Assembly: GCA_016742255.1 (NCBI GenBank)
Contig: JACVCB010000019.1
Location: 14,001 to 78,000 of the forward strand
Length of the DNA: 64,000 nt
Direction of reading: 5' to 3'
DNA from: Leptospira sp.
GTDB lineage: Bacteria; Spirochaetota; Leptospiria; Leptospirales; Leptospiraceae
Shown: in pieces, positions 27,406-37,562 of the stretch
How positions within the stretch are numbered: position 1 is the first letter of the stretch
Layout: each line of letters starts with the position of its first letter
Made by a program: the position numbers and the translations under genes
The notes under the pieces: model-generated
Databases searched by the model: none
What the model was told of the DNA's origin: nothing
The model's input: the letters and a program-made list of their open reading frames with translations, nothing else

Positions 27406-29357
27406 TAAGCCGAATAAGCTGGTTTTGTAGCAGAAGATCCTTTTCCTTTCTTGGATCCAACACCTGGTTTTGAATCAGAAAATTTATCAAAAGAAGGTTG
27501 TACGATATCTGTTAATTCCTGTGCATCAATGGTTTCTTTTGCAAGAAGTGCCTTTGCAATCGCATCCAATTTCTTTTGGTTCTTTTTCACCAAATCACGT
27601 CCTTTGTCGAGACAAGTTTGGATGATACGTTTTACTTCTTGGTCAATCATGGCAGCAAATTCTTCTGAGTAAGGTTTGCTTGTATGCCCATAGTCCCTTC
27701 CCATAAACGGTGAAGACTCACCCGATCCATAGTGGATGGTTCCGAGTTTTTCAGACATACCCCATTCACACACCATACGTCGTGCAATGTTGGTTGCTTG
27801 TTGGATGTCATTGGAAGATCCATTGGAAGGATCACCAAAGATGAGTTCTTCTGCGATGTATCCACCCATTGACATCACAATTCGATCCAAACAATAGTTT
27901 TTACGATAGGAATGTCTGTCTTCCACTGGAAGGGATTGAGTGAGTCCAAGTGCTCTTCCGCGTGGGATGATGGTGACTTTATGAACTGGTTCGGTATACG
28001 GCAGTAAGGTGCCAAGAAGAGCGTGACCCGCTTCATGGTAAGCTGTCATTTCTTTCTCTTTGTCCGAGATGAACATCGACTTACGTTCCGGTCCCATCAT
28101 CACCTTATCACGAGCTTCTTCCAGTTCTTCTTGGGTCACACGTTTTTTGTTACGACGTGCAGCAAGAAGTGCTGCTTCGTTGATGAGGTTCGCAAGATCT
28201 GCCCCTGTAAATCCAGGAGTTCCGCGAGCAATGGAGTTTAAAGAAATATCAGAAACAAGAGGCACTTTTTTTGCATGAACGGCTAAGATCTCTTCACGGC
28301 CTTTTAGGTCTGGGAGGTCTACAATCACTTGTCTGTCGAAACGACCTGGACGAAGGAGGGCTGGGTCAAGGACATCAGCACGGTTTGTGGCCGCCATCAC
28401 GATGACACCTTCATTCATTTCGAATCCATCCATCTCAACTAACATCTGATTGAGGGTCTGTTCTCTTTCGTCGTGTCCACCACCGAGTCCTGCACCACGA
28501 AGGCGACCAACTGCATCAATCTCATCAATGAAGATGATACAAGGTGCATTCTTTTTTCCTTGGTCAAAAAGATCGCGCACACGTGATGCACCGACACCCA
28601 CAAACATTTCCACAAAGTCAGAACCAGAGATGGAGAAAAAAGGAACACCAGCTTCTCCAGCAACTGCTTTTGCAAGTAAGGTTTTACCAGTACCTGGAGG
28701 ACCAACGAGGAGAACTCCTTTAGGAATCCTTGCACCAATGGCTTGGAATTTTTTTGGATCTTTTAAAAATTCAATGATTTCGAGAAGTTCAACTTTTGCT
28801 TCTTCACAACCAGCAACATCATTAAAGGTTACTTTTACTTTTGGATCCACATTCATTTTGGCACGAGATTTACCAAAAGTAAATGCTTTGTTACCAGATG
28901 CTTGGAGTTGGCGCATCATGATAAACCAAATGATCCCAAGAGCGAATAACCAAGGAATGATACCTGATACAACACTCCAAAATTTATTTTCTTCAGTGGA
29001 CTTTGCAGTGAAACTAAGGCGTGACTTACGAAGTTTTGTCACCAAATCATCGTTCACTTGTGCTACATTGGTTTTGAAAGGTTTTGGTTTGTTGTCCTTA
29101 CTGTTTTCAGGAATGTACCAACCTTCAATGAGTTCTTTATCAATGATGATTTGTTGTTTGGATGAAATGTCTTTCCCATCTTTAGAAGTGATTTTCCCAA
29201 TGGGTTTTTTTCCTTCAATGGGTTCTACCATATTCAAAAAATCGGAATAACTGATTTCGTCGGGTTTACCGGCAAAGTCTTGGCCTTTGTAAACCGTTGC
29301 CAAAATGACAAGGAATACGAGTAAAAATAGGAATACGGTTTTGATGTTTTTATTCAT
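27405..29357 (-). CDS. ftsH: ATP-dependent zinc metalloprotease FtsH
   Basis: 650 residues: helix near 8-25, periplasmic region, second helix at about 128-147, AAA+ domain with GPPGTGKT Walker [11 protein letters not shown]alker B and the [21 protein letters not shown] second region of homology, then the zinc site HEAGH (near 442). FtsH is a membrane-bound hexameric protease that degrades short-lived and damaged membrane proteins. The C-terminal tail is Ser/Lys/Gly-rich. It lies downstream of pth in the core operon. Confidence 0.97.
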   Translation of the reverse strand: MNKNIKTVFLFLLVFLVILATVYKGQDFAGKPDEISYSDFLNMVEPIEGKKPIGKITSKDGKDISSKQQIIIDKELIEGWYIPENSKDNKPKPFKTNVAQVNDDLVTKLRKSRLSFTAKSTEENKFWSVVSGIIPWLFALGIIWFIMMRQLQASGNKAFTFGKSRAKMNVDPKVKVTFNDVAGCEEAKVELLEIIEFLKDPKKFQAIGARIPKGVLLVGPPGTGKTLLAKAVAGEAGVPFFSISGSDFVEMFVGVGASRVRDLFDQGKKNAPCIIFIDEIDAVGRLRGAGLGGGHDEREQTLNQMLVEMDGFEMNEGVIVMAATNRADVLDPALLRPGRFDRQVIVDLPDLKGREEILAVHAKKVPLVSDISLNSIARGTPGFTGADLANLINEAALLAARRNKKRVTQEELEEARDKVMMGPERKSMFISDKEKEMTAYHEAGHALLGTLLPYTEPVHKVTIIPRGRALGLTQSLPVEDRHSYRKNYCLDRIVMSMGGYIAEELIFGDPSNGSSNDIQQATNIARRMVCEWGMSEKLGTIHYGSGESSPFMGRDYGHTSKPYSEEFAAMIDQEVKRIIQTCLDKGRDLVKKNQKKLDAIAKALLAKETIDAQELTDIVQPSFDKFSDSKPGVGSKKGKGSSATKPAYSA

Positions 29358-29384
29358 GTAAGACTTCCGAAGATTAGACTACAA

Positions 29385-29948
29385 TCAAAGGTGATATTTC
29401 TGAATCACTTCGTCGATATCCCCCATGGAAATCGAACGAATCGCCGCTTCGGCGTCATTGATGATCTGTATCAAACTCAGGTTCTCTAAAGGCTCAAAAT
29501 CTTCACGTAAAAAATCTTCTCTTTTTTTCGGATTGTAGCTAGAATTAAGAACGCCGATCCGAATGCGAATGAAGTTAGGAGAACGTAATGAGACAGAAAT
29601 CGAGTTTACCCCAGGATTTGTGTCATTTTCGCCACCTTTTGTGACTACGATTTGGCCTAGTTCCAGTCCCACATCTTCGTGGATCACAACGATGTCTTTG
29701 ACTTGGATTTTGAGAAAGGAGGCAATGTAGAGGACAGACTCACCAGAGAGTTCGCTGAAGGTTTGTGGTTTGAGTAAAACCACTTCATCCCCTTCAAAGT
29801 CGCCTCGTCCAATGAGTGATTTTTTCTTTTTAGTTTTGATTTCGATGCCAATGTTGTTCGCAATGACATCGAGAATCTTAAAACCAATGTTAGATCGATT
29901 GTTGTTATATTTATCGCCAGGATTTCCCAGCCCTACAATTAACTTCAT
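29385..29948 (-). CDS. pth: Peptidyl-tRNA hydrolase
   Basis: 187 residues, normal length. LIVGLGNPGDKYNNNRSNIGF carries the Pth opening motif. The usual catalytic histidine of the N-R-H-N motif is replaced: the segment reads NNNRSNIG, with Ser in place of His. VVLLKPQTFSELSGESV shows a change from the usual MNxSG as well. IVIHEDVGLELG and the GG-N loop follow. It recycles peptidyl-tRNA. If the loss of the histidine is real, the enzyme may use another residue or have changed role. Located between rplY and ftsH. Confidence 0.87.
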   Translation of the reverse strand: MKLIVGLGNPGDKYNNNRSNIGFKILDVIANNIGIEIKTKKKKSLIGRGDFEGDEVVLLKPQTFSELSGESVLYIASFLKIQVKDIVVIHEDVGLELGQIVVTKGGENDTNPGVNSISVSLRSPNFIRIRIGVLNSSYNPKKREDFLREDFEPLENLSLIQIINDAEAAIRSISMGDIDEVIQKYHL

Positions 29949-29967
29949 TGGTTCTTAAAAGTAGTTC

Positions 29968-30600
29968 TTACTTCTTAGCCGCTTTTTTAGCTGCTGGTTT
30001 GCCTTTTGCATCAGCTTCTGCTTTTTCAGCACGTTCTGCTGCTAGGATCGCTTTCGTTTTGTTACATGATGCAACAATCGGATCACCATTCACTAAGATT
30101 TCCCATGATTTTGGGTGTGGAAGTTCAGAAACTTTAATCATCATTCCCACATCAAGACCACTTACATCAACAGTGATTACGTCAGTAAGATCTTCTGGAG
30201 TAGACTTAACTTTGATTTCGTGAACTAAGTGTTCGAACTGACCACCAGCTTTTGATCCTTTTGCAACACCTGAAGTTTTGATCGCTACAGTTGTTTGGAT
30301 TTTTTTACCTGGAGTCACTTTGTAAAAGTCAATATGACGAATTTGTCCTGTATGAGGAAATCTTTGGATTTCTTTTACGAAAACTCTTTCCGATTTTCCG
30401 TCGAGTTCAAGGTCAATGAGAGTTGCCTTACGAATTCCGGAGTCGATAAGTCTTTGGATTTCTTTTTCGACAACACTTGCCGATTTTGCCTCACCGTTTC
30501 CGATGATGTTAGCCGGTACTAAACCTTCCACACGCATTCTTCTGGCAGGACCTTTTCCTGTTGAAGTTCTTGGTTGTGCTTTGATAGTGATTTTTTCCAT
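29968..30600 (-). CDS. rplY: 50S ribosomal protein L25/TL5/Ctc
   Basis: 210 residues, the long (Ctc/TL5) form with the N-terminal L25 domain (KITIKAQPRTSTGKGPARRMRVEGLVPANIIGNG) that binds 5S rRNA and a C-terminal beta domain (EDLTDVITVDVSGLDVGMMIKVSEL), ending in an Ala/Lys-rich tail. It sits in the common order prs-rplY-pth. Confidence 0.95.
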   Translation of the reverse strand: MEKITIKAQPRTSTGKGPARRMRVEGLVPANIIGNGEAKSASVVEKEIQRLIDSGIRKATLIDLELDGKSERVFVKEIQRFPHTGQIRHIDFYKVTPGKKIQTTVAIKTSGVAKGSKAGGQFEHLVHEIKVKSTPEDLTDVITVDVSGLDVGMMIKVSELPHPKSWEILVNGDPIVASCNKTKAILAAERAEKAEADAKGKPAAKKAAKK

Positions 30601-30617
30601 GATTATGTTCCTTAAAG

Positions 30618-31559
30618 TTATGAAAACAGACTAGAGATTGATTCTTCGTTATGAATCCGCTCGATGGCTTTTGCAAAGAGTGGGGCGATAGAGAGCGTTT
30701 TCAAGTGATTTATTTTTTTGCTCTCGGGAATGGCGATGGAATTGGAGAGAACAATTTGTTTAAAATTGGCCTCATTGAGCTTTGATGGTGCTTCACCAGA
30801 CAATACTCCGTGGGATGCACAACACAAAACAGATTTTGCTCCATTTTCATAGAGTGCTATTGCCGCTTTGGCAATGGTTCCACCAGTATCAATCATGTCA
30901 TCGAGTAACAAACAGTTTTTGTCTTTGATGTCACCGATCACATGCATCACAACTGACTCGTTTGCTTTTGGTCTACGTTTGTCGATGATGGCAAGAGATC
31001 CGTTTACTTTTTTACCAAAATTACGAGCACGTTCTGCTCCACCTGAATCTGGTGATACAATCACAAGATCATCCATCTTTAGTGAGTTGATGTATTCTGC
31101 GAGTACTGGTGAAAAATACAAATGGTCGACAGGGATACGAAAGAATCCTTGGATTTGGTCCGCATGAAGGTCCATTGTGAGAACACGATCTGGTCCAACT
31201 GTTTCGATTAGATCAGCAACCATACGAGCAGAAATGGGAACCCGCGGTTCTACCTTTCTGTCTTGGCGTCCATAACCATAATACGGAATGACAGCAGTGA
31301 TACGACGAGCAGAAGCTCTTCTTGCTGCATCGATGATGAGTAAAAGTTCCATCAAACTGTCGTTTGCTGGATAACTGATGGATTGAACCACAAATACATC
31401 ACGGCCACGTACGTTTTCTTCGATTTTAACAGAACTTTCTCCGTCAGAAAATCGTTTCACCGAGATTTGACCATTTGGAATGCCTAAGTTTTTGCAGATT
31501 TCTTCTGCTAAAGGTCTATTTGCATTACCAGAAAATACTACGACTTCGCTAGGATTCAT
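30618..31559 (-). CDS. prs: Ribose-phosphate pyrophosphokinase
   Basis: 313 residues. Motifs: [20 protein letters not shown], the flexible loop [25 protein letters not shown] and the PRPP-binding loop [13 protein letters not shown]. It makes PRPP from ribose 5-phosphate and ATP for nucleotide, His and Trp synthesis. The start overlaps the glmU stop by 4 bases. Confidence 0.97.
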   Translation of the reverse strand: MNPSEVVVFSGNANRPLAEEICKNLGIPNGQISVKRFSDGESSVKIEENVRGRDVFVVQSISYPANDSLMELLLIIDAARRASARRITAVIPYYGYGRQDRKVEPRVPISARMVADLIETVGPDRVLTMDLHADQIQGFFRIPVDHLYFSPVLAEYINSLKMDDLVIVSPDSGGAERARNFGKKVNGSLAIIDKRRPKANESVVMHVIGDIKDKNCLLLDDMIDTGGTIAKAAIALYENGAKSVLCCASHGVLSGEAPSKLNEANFKQIVLSNSIAIPESKKINHLKTLSIAPLFAKAIERIHNEESISSLFS

Positions 31560-32317
31560 ACTCCAACCAACCCATTATCTATATATTGTTTCGCAAGTGC
31601 CAAATCATCTGGAGAATTGATTCCATGACTTTCTAAAGCATTGGTTAAAGTTTGTGCTCCAACCTTTTTCCCTTCGTTTCGGAAAATCTTAATCACATCA
31701 GTGAGGTAATATTCTTTTTGTGCATTATTGTTTCCAATTTGTTTGAGTGCTCCAAAAAGATCTTCAGTATTAAAACAATAAGTGCCGGTATTCACTTCGT
31801 TTACGGCTTTTTCTTCGGTACTGGCATCTTTTTCTTCTACAATGCGAAGTAAACTACCATCATCAGAAGAACGAATGATACGACCGTAACCAGTAGGGTT
31901 TTCCATTTTTGCAGAAAGAACTGTTGCCACATAACCATTTGTTTTATGGTGTTCAATGAGATTAGAAAATGAGGAAGCAGAAATCAGTGGTGCATCACCA
32001 CAAGCAACAATCGTATAACCAGTATATGGTGCTAATTGTTTCTCCGCAGAAATCACTGCATGTCCCGTTCCGAGCTGTTCTGTTTGTTCAGCAAACTCAA
32101 CACCTGGGAAAGATTTTGCAATGTCTGTGACAATGTCTTTGCGGTAACCGACAACCACAACCTTTCGGTTGATGCCGGCGGATTCGATATTACGAAGAAC
32201 GTGGAGTAAAAGTGGAGATTCGTTCAGTACAACCGCAACCTTGGGAAGCTCACTCTTCATTCGAGTTCCTTTCCCCGCCGCCAAAATAACAGCAGTTACA
32301 GTATTATGTAGGTTCAT
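31556..32317 (-). CDS. glmU: GlmU-like UDP-GlcNAc pyrophosphorylase (uridyltransferase domain only)
   Basis: 253 residues. The nucleotidyltransferase signature [18 protein letters not shown] is intact, with [18 protein letters not shown] and VNEVNTGTY later. Bifunctional GlmU has about 450 residues with a C-terminal left-handed beta-helix that acetylates glucosamine 1-phosphate; that half is absent and no remnant is seen after the stop. The protein should only join UTP to N-acetylglucosamine 1-phosphate. It lies between tRNA-Gln and prs. Confidence 0.88.
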   Translation of the reverse strand: MNLHNTVTAVILAAGKGTRMKSELPKVAVVLNESPLLLHVLRNIESAGINRKVVVVGYRKDIVTDIAKSFPGVEFAEQTEQLGTGHAVISAEKQLAPYTGYTIVACGDAPLISASSFSNLIEHHKTNGYVATVLSAKMENPTGYGRIIRSSDDGSLLRIVEEKDASTEEKAVNEVNTGTYCFNTEDLFGALKQIGNNNAQKEYYLTDVIKIFRNEGKKVGAQTLTNALESHGINSPDDLALAKQYIDNGLVGV

Positions 32318-32344
32318 CGTTCGTTCTATCGGATCTTTTAAAAC

Positions 32345-32420
32345 TGGCTGGCCTGCTAGGATTCGAACCTAGGGAATGGCGATACCAAAAACCGCTGCCT
32401 TACCGCTTGGCTACAGGCCA
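32345..32420 (-). tRNA. tRNA-Gln (anticodon UUG), CCA encoded
   Basis: 76 bases on the minus strand including the encoded CCA (32347-32345). The acceptor stem TGGCCTG/CAGGCCA pairs fully with G as discriminator; the D-arm is GCC...GGC; the anticodon arm GCGGT-TTTTGGT-ATCGC gives anticodon TTG; the T-arm is CCTAG-GTTCGAA-TCCTAG type. It sits between ispE and glmU in the same direction and is probably excised from the operon transcript. Confidence 0.97.
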
Positions 32421-32424
32421 GTTT

Positions 32425-33336
32425 CTAAAAAGAGAACGTTCGAAATTCCATTTCGGGGAATCGATTGGAAACATTGGGAAGGGCCTCGTTTCGTTTCCCT
32501 TCTGCCTTGTAAATGCCGTATAGACAAGAACCAGAACCTGAAAGAGAAGCAAAATCTGCTCCCGACTCAAAGAACCCTAATTTCAATTCCTTTAGTAAGG
32601 GTTGGGTCTGGAAAGCGATTTTTTCAAACTCGTTCTCTAGCCTGTTTTGCAGGTAAGCCCAATCCCCGACGTGAAGACTTCGAATTAAATCCTCTGCCAG
32701 AGATTTCCATACTTCGGAACCATAGGGTTTTTGTAAACTTTTTTGAAGGCCTGCGTACATAGAACCTGTAGATAATCCAAAAGGAGGGATGGCCAAAATG
32801 CCATAACCCTTGGCAACTGAGATTGGTTCCAAGACCTCTCCGATCCCACTCACAAAACAAGGAGAACTTTGGAGGAAAAAAGGCACATCGGCCCCAATGG
32901 ATTTGGCAAAACCGATCTGTTCCTCCGGGTTTAAATTTGTAAAAGGGAAAAGTTCGCGCAAAAAGACACCTGCGTTGCTACTCCCACCACCAATTCCCCC
33001 CTCCGGAGGCAGAAATTTTTCTAAGTAGATGGTGATTTGGACAGGTGTTTTGAAATGGGGTTTTAGTTTTGCAAAGGATTTGGTCAGGATATTCCGTGAA
33101 AGGTCTCCTCGTTCTGAAACGGCTTCAAACAAGGCATGCCGGTAACCTTGTAAATGGTTCACGGAATGGAATTCAAATGTAGATTCATCCCCTTTTGGTA
33201 CGGATTGGATCAGGATTTCCATAGGATCACCCAAGTCAATCGGCACAAAGACACTTCGGATTTCGTGTAGTCCATCTTCCCTTTTGTAAGGAATCACCAA
33301 ACCAATGTTAATTTTTGCATGGGTGGTGGTTAACAA
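32425..33336 (-). CDS. ispE: 4-diphosphocytidyl-2-C-methyl-D-erythritol kinase
   Basis: 303 residues of the GHMP kinase family: [23 protein letters not shown] at the start, the phosphate loop [20 protein letters not shown], and a C-terminal [13 protein letters not shown]. It phosphorylates CDP-methylerythritol in the non-mevalonate isoprenoid pathway. It lies upstream of tRNA-Gln and glmU. Confidence 0.95.
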   Translation of the reverse strand: MLTTTHAKINIGLVIPYKREDGLHEIRSVFVPIDLGDPMEILIQSVPKGDESTFEFHSVNHLQGYRHALFEAVSERGDLSRNILTKSFAKLKPHFKTPVQITIYLEKFLPPEGGIGGGSSNAGVFLRELFPFTNLNPEEQIGFAKSIGADVPFFLQSSPCFVSGIGEVLEPISVAKGYGILAIPPFGLSTGSMYAGLQKSLQKPYGSEVWKSLAEDLIRSLHVGDWAYLQNRLENEFEKIAFQTQPLLKELKLGFFESGADFASLSGSGSCLYGIYKAEGKRNEALPNVSNRFPEMEFRTFSF

Positions 33337-33346
33337 AAGATAACCT

Positions 33347-34303
33347 CTATTGTGAGACGGACTCGTTTTGTTTCGAAAGGGAAATGGATTGTAAATGGAG
33401 TTTGATGGAGTCTTGGATTTCTTTTGGTTCCGCGACTAAAACGGATGGTCCATACCCAAGGATGGTTTGGATGAGCCAATTTTCATCTCGCATCGGAGTT
33501 TGGAACTGTCGATACATTGTGTTTCCAATTTGTTTTGTCTTCCCTGTTTCTTTTAAAGGGAGTTTGAGACCTAAGTGGTAGGAAGCTGAGTCTGTCACCC
33601 ATAGAGTTACATTTGTTTCGGAACTTGTTTCATTTTGGAACTTTTGTTGGAAACCTACTAAAAACTCACCAGCAGTTTCTGGTATTTTAGGAAATTCTAA
33701 ATCGGTAAGAGTTACATCTAAAATATAATCCAATCGGAAGGAACGAAATCCTTCCTTTTTTAAATCATACGCGAGTAAGTAAGATTCATTTTCTTCCAGT
33801 AATAACCATGGAGCAAGAGTTCTAGTTTCTTTTTCTTTGGTGTTGCGTTTCCAATAAACAATTGTTAGAGTTTTTTGGGAACGAATGGCATCTTGGATGG
33901 TCTCTTTTGTTTTTTGATGAGGTGACCATTCTCCCGATGGCAAAACAGAATCTATTTTTTGTAAGATGGATTGTTTGGTTGAGGGATTTTTTTGTCCTGT
34001 ATCAGAAACAAGTAACGAGCGAAGGTTTGCCCATTCTTTAGGGGAAAGGGGAAGGGCAGAATCAACTGCAATGGGGAGTCTGATTTTTACCTTATCCCCA
34101 TCAAAGTCTAAATCCACAGCATCTGTTGGCGAATAAGGATACATCTCAATCATATACAACTCTCCCAAATCTTTTTTGAGAGAGGATATGGATTTGTGTC
34201 CTGTCACTCCTTGGATTTCTTCTAATGACAATCCTTCTGGGTGTGAAGCCAGAAGGCGGATTAGATTTAATTTAGAAGCGGCCCGAGCTGTTGAAGGGTT
34301 CAT
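33347..34303 (-). CDS. WYL-domain transcriptional regulator
   Basis: 318 residues. An N-terminal winged HTH ([47 protein letters not shown]) is followed by a WYL domain: [55 protein letters not shown], with the APW-L...YLLAYD core and FRLDYI arginine. WYL regulators sense ligands, possibly nucleic acids or nucleotides. Its start overlaps the end of the malonyltransferase gene by one base (TAATG). Confidence 0.83.
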   Translation of the reverse strand: MNPSTARAASKLNLIRLLASHPEGLSLEEIQGVTGHKSISSLKKDLGELYMIEMYPYSPTDAVDLDFDGDKVKIRLPIAVDSALPLSPKEWANLRSLLVSDTGQKNPSTKQSILQKIDSVLPSGEWSPHQKTKETIQDAIRSQKTLTIVYWKRNTKEKETRTLAPWLLLEENESYLLAYDLKKEGFRSFRLDYILDVTLTDLEFPKIPETAGEFLVGFQQKFQNETSSETNVTLWVTDSASYHLGLKLPLKETGKTKQIGNTMYRQFQTPMRDENWLIQTILGYGPSVLVAEPKEIQDSIKLHLQSISLSKQNESVSQ

Positions 34304-35475
34304 TAAACTTCGAGAATCACCTTTAGTTCTTTTGCGTTAGAAGCACATAAAGATTGTTTTTCGATGTTTTTTGCTTTGAGGTGTCCACCAGTAAGTCTTT
34401 GGCTCACAACACTTGGTCCGAAGTCAATAATGGTAGTAATCGCACTGTCGTTAAAAATAGGAGCGATCGCCAAATCCCAGTAAAGTGGTTCAATGAGTAC
34501 CATTTTGAAAAGGATGTCACGAAGGTTTCCATCTTTTTGTAAGTTGTGACCATCATAGATGCTGTAAACAGGAACCTTTAAATCAGCACCAGTGTATGGG
34601 AATGGAACCACAGAAGCATCTTCTGCATTGAACTTATCAAGTGAAGATTCCATAAATGGGCAGTGGAAAGGCGCAGTAGTTTTTAAGTAGACAAACTTAA
34701 ATTTCTTTTCGTCCATTTCTGCTTTCCATTGTTTACGGAAGGCGAGAAGAGAAGATGGAAGTGCAGAAAGGATCATGGAGTCAGGAGTGTTGTAAAGAGA
34801 GATAAACACTGTGTCTTGTCCTTTGAGTCCAAGAGATTCGTTTGTTTTTTTCACTCGGTCTTCGAGTTCGTCTTTTGTGTAACCAATCACCGCGACCATT
34901 GGTGCTGGGTTTTTGTCACCGTTTGCCTCGTTTTCTTTGACGATGTCTTCGGAAACTTGGAAGTTAGGATATACTTTTTGTCCATTGAATCCAAGATAAA
35001 AAACAAATTTTAAGAAGTCAGAGTAAGCTTTTAAGAAATCTGCACCTTCTTTTCCAAGACCGATGAGTGCAGAAGCAATCACACCTTGGCTATGACCACT
35101 CGCTGCACCCGTTGCTTTCATGAGGTCTGCTGTAGGGTAACCACGTTTGGAAACCAAAACATAGTTTGCAATTTGGGTCATAAAAATCCCAGGAACAGAA
35201 ATAGGTGCACGAGCCAAATAATCTTCGTTTGGTGCTCCATCTGGATTTTCAATCCAAGACTTAAAATCAAGTCCTTCGTTTAAGAGAGGGTTTTTTCCAT
35301 CTCGAGCCGCAATTTCACCAAGAGTTTTGAAACTAGTTTCGAAAAATTCTTTTAATTCTGGTTCTGCATACAATTTTACGAGTTCTTTGAGGTAAGGGGA
35401 ACCCTGTCCTCCGAATTGAAGGAAAAATTTTTGCGAATTTTGGAGGGTACCGGTAAGGAGTTTTGCCGAAGTCAT
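34303..35475 (-). CDS. Malonyl/acyl transferase (FabD-related, type I FAS-like)
   Basis: 390 residues from the ATG at 35475, which has AGGA at good distance; a GTG at 35565 would add 30 residues of no obvious kind. The protein shows QFGGQGSPYLKEL near residue 24, the nucleophile elbow GHSQGVIASALIG, and TAPFHCPFMESSL with the catalytic His. These are acyltransferase hallmarks. The GHSQG form and 390-residue length resemble the transferase domain of fungal and mycobacterial type I fatty-acid synthases more than the 310-residue FabD. Its product and pathway cannot be told without companions; it is followed by the WYL regulator and ispE. Confidence 0.78.
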   Translation of the reverse strand: MTSAKLLTGTLQNSQKFFLQFGGQGSPYLKELVKLYAEPELKEFFETSFKTLGEIAARDGKNPLLNEGLDFKSWIENPDGAPNEDYLARAPISVPGIFMTQIANYVLVSKRGYPTADLMKATGAASGHSQGVIASALIGLGKEGADFLKAYSDFLKFVFYLGFNGQKVYPNFQVSEDIVKENEANGDKNPAPMVAVIGYTKDELEDRVKKTNESLGLKGQDTVFISLYNTPDSMILSALPSSLLAFRKQWKAEMDEKKFKFVYLKTTAPFHCPFMESSLDKFNAEDASVVPFPYTGADLKVPVYSIYDGHNLQKDGNLRDILFKMVLIEPLYWDLAIAPIFNDSAITTIIDFGPSVVSQRLTGGHLKAKNIEKQSLCASNAKELKVILEV

Positions 35476-35593
35476 TGGATCTTCCTGAGAAATGATTTTT
35501 CTGTTACCGTACAGAGAGGACTTCTCAGAACAAGGAGAAAATTCCTGGAAGGACTGGTTGTACACCCCCAGGATATGGATATGAGAATTCGAT

Positions 35594-35737
35594 TTAGGCG
35601 GCTTTGCTTTGTTCTAAATTGGATTTGATACGTTCGTGGTCGAGGGCAAGGAGGACCGTATTTTCAAAATAGGTAGCAAAATCAATTCTCCCAGAAGCAT
35701 AATCTTCATGGAGAAGGGCTAAGAGAAGGTAGAACAT
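35594..35737 (-). CDS. Small hypothetical protein (47 aa)
   Basis: 47 residues, MFYLLLALLHEDYASGRID followed by FATYFENTVLLALDHERIK and a short tail. The ATG has the best ribosome-binding site in the region (AGGAGG four bases upstream). It is too short for common gene finders. Composition is acidic with an amphipathic helix after Gly17. It lies just upstream of the malonyltransferase gene in the same direction and is probably the first gene of that unit. No family recognised. Confidence 0.6.
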   Translation of the reverse strand: MFYLLLALLHEDYASGRIDFATYFENTVLLALDHERIKSNLEQSKAA

Positions 35738-35741
35738 AGAT

Positions 35742-35747
35742 CCTCCT
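35742..35747 (-). promoter_or_regulatory. Strong ribosome-binding site of the 47-aa gene
   Basis: Perfect AGGAGG on the minus strand, four bases before the ATG at 35737. It supports real translation of the small gene. Confidence 0.7.
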
Positions 35748-35847
35748 GGTTGTTCCGAATCTATCAATGTGACATAATTCGAAAAGTCTTTTTCAAAGAA
35801 AGTGTTACTAGGTTTGTCGGCGACTTTGGAAAATTTTTAAGGAAAAT

Positions 35848-37509
35848 ATGGGAGGAAGGCACCAGTTTGGGATTTCCACTTTACAAAGTCTTTTTCTCGG
35901 ATTCCCTTTCAAACCTATGTTTGTTGCCTTAAAGCCCATTGATTACGCGATTATCCTTGTATTTGTAGGTTTTATGGTGGTGATTGGGATGCTTTTGAAA
36001 CGATCCATGAACCATTCTACGGATTTTTTACTGGCTGGGCGGAAAATCCCCAGTTGGATCACTGGGATTGCCTTCATTTCGGCTAATATTTCCGCCTTAG
36101 AATTGTTAGGAATGAGTGCGAGTGGGGCAGAATACGGGTTTTTGACCTTTCATTTTTATTACCTCGGGGCCATTCCAGGGATGATCTTTCTTGGGATCTT
36201 TATGATGCCGTTTTATTATTCGACAAAGATACGAAGTGTTCCCGAATACTTACGTTACCGTTTTAACAGACCTGCCCATCTCGTAAATTCACTCATCACT
36301 TTGTTATCACTTGCGTTAGGTTCTGGAATTTACCTCTATTCCTTATCCCTAGTGTTCGAAACTTTATTTGGTTGGAACCCGCACTTATCCATTTTATTTA
36401 GTGCCCTCATTGTTCTCATTTATACTTACTTCGGAGGACTTAGTTCATCCATTTATACAGAAGTGATGCAGTTTTTTCTTACTGTGCTCGGGCTCTTTCC
36501 ATTGGTCATTGTCGGTTTAACAAGGTTAGGTGGTTGGGATGGACTCATGCAAAAAATACCAGAGTCTCACAAACATATGTGGGTAGGATTACCTGGTGGA
36601 CAAAATGAACTTGGTTGGGATGTTCTTAGTGTCACAGTGGGACTTGGATTTGTTTTGTCTTTTTCCTATTGGACTTGTGGGTTTGCAGAGGTGCAAAGGG
36701 CTATGGCTGCCAAAGATTACAGAGCCGCAAGAAGAACACCACTCATCGGTGCGATGTTTAAATTGTTTTTACCATTTCTCACTGTCATTCCAGGTCTTAT
36801 TGCCCTTGCTGAATATTCCTCAGAAATGAATGGAGAGTACAATAAAAGTTTTCTGATTTTATTAAAGAACTTTTATCCATCAGGAATGTTAGGACTTGGC
36901 ACAACGGCACTACTCGCTGCCTTTATGGCGGGGATGTCTAGTTCTGTCACAGCAATGAATACAATTTTTACCTACGATATTTACCAAACCTATATCAACA
37001 AAGGCGAAGATGACAAAACCTATTTAAAAATAGGAAAACAAAGTACGATGGTTGCTGTCGTGTTTGCCATATTTACTTCTTACATTGCGATGCAATTTGA
37101 AAACATCATGAATTACATCCAATTACTCTTTTCGTTTTTTAATGCACCACTGATCTCGATTTTTTTACTGGGGATGTTTTGGAAAAAAGCATCTAAGTGG
37201 AGTGCCTTTTATGGAATGTTAGTGGGTACGGCAAGTGGGCTTTTGCATTACTTTTTGTATGTTAACAAAATTTTATATTACAAATCGGATATGGTATCTA
37301 ATTTTTATGGTGCTATTTATTCGGGAGTGTTTTGTTTTCTAGTGATGGTTGTTGTCAGTTTCATCGAAAATGAGGATCCAAATAGAGACTTACATGGGTT
37401 AGTATATGCAAACAGAGACAAAACCAATGCCTTCTGGGACCCACGGATTTTAGCTTGGGGTGTGATCTTACTTGTCCTACTTGCTGGGTTTAATGTCGTT
37501 TTTGCATAA
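35848..37509 (+). CDS. Sodium:solute symporter (SSS family)
   Basis: 553 residues from ATG 35848, which has AAGGA 5 bases upstream; ATG 35917 (Met24) is the alternative and removes a leader with no clear role. About 13 helices. Family marks: STDFLLAGRKIPSWITGIAFISANISALELLG, SVPEYLRYRF, LALGSGIYLYSLSL and a later GLGTTALLAAFMAGMSSSVTAMNTIFTYDIY (the A-A-x-x-S-S-x-x-S-x-x-N type sodium site). It imports a solute such as a sugar, amino or organic acid with Na+. Confidence 0.87.
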   Translation: MGGRHQFGISTLQSLFLGFPFKPMFVALKPIDYAIILVFVGFMVVIGMLLKRSMNHSTDFLLAGRKIPSWITGIAFISANISALELLGMSASGAEYGFLTFHFYYLGAIPGMIFLGIFMMPFYYSTKIRSVPEYLRYRFNRPAHLVNSLITLLSLALGSGIYLYSLSLVFETLFGWNPHLSILFSALIVLIYTYFGGLSSSIYTEVMQFFLTVLGLFPLVIVGLTRLGGWDGLMQKIPESHKHMWVGLPGGQNELGWDVLSVTVGLGFVLSFSYWTCGFAEVQRAMAAKDYRAARRTPLIGAMFKLFLPFLTVIPGLIALAEYSSEMNGEYNKSFLILLKNFYPSGMLGLGTTALLAAFMAGMSSSVTAMNTIFTYDIYQTYINKGEDDKTYLKIGKQSTMVAVVFAIFTSYIAMQFENIMNYIQLLFSFFNAPLISIFLLGMFWKKASKWSAFYGMLVGTASGLLHYFLYVNKILYYKSDMVSNFYGAIYSGVFCFLVMVVVSFIENEDPNRDLHGLVYANRDKTNAFWDPRILAWGVILLVLLAGFNVVFA

Positions 37510-37562
37510 AGATTTATACATCCGTAATAAAATAGTAATTGAATACGAGTATTCTGAATCCT

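Noticed and set aside
28450..29250. Long open frame (266 codons) on the plus strand
   Set aside because: Fully antisense to ftsH, whose motifs are intact; composition typical of an opposite-strand shadow.
32376..32762. Frame of 128 codons on the plus strand over tRNA-Gln and ispE
   Set aside because: It crosses the tRNA gene and is antisense to ispE.
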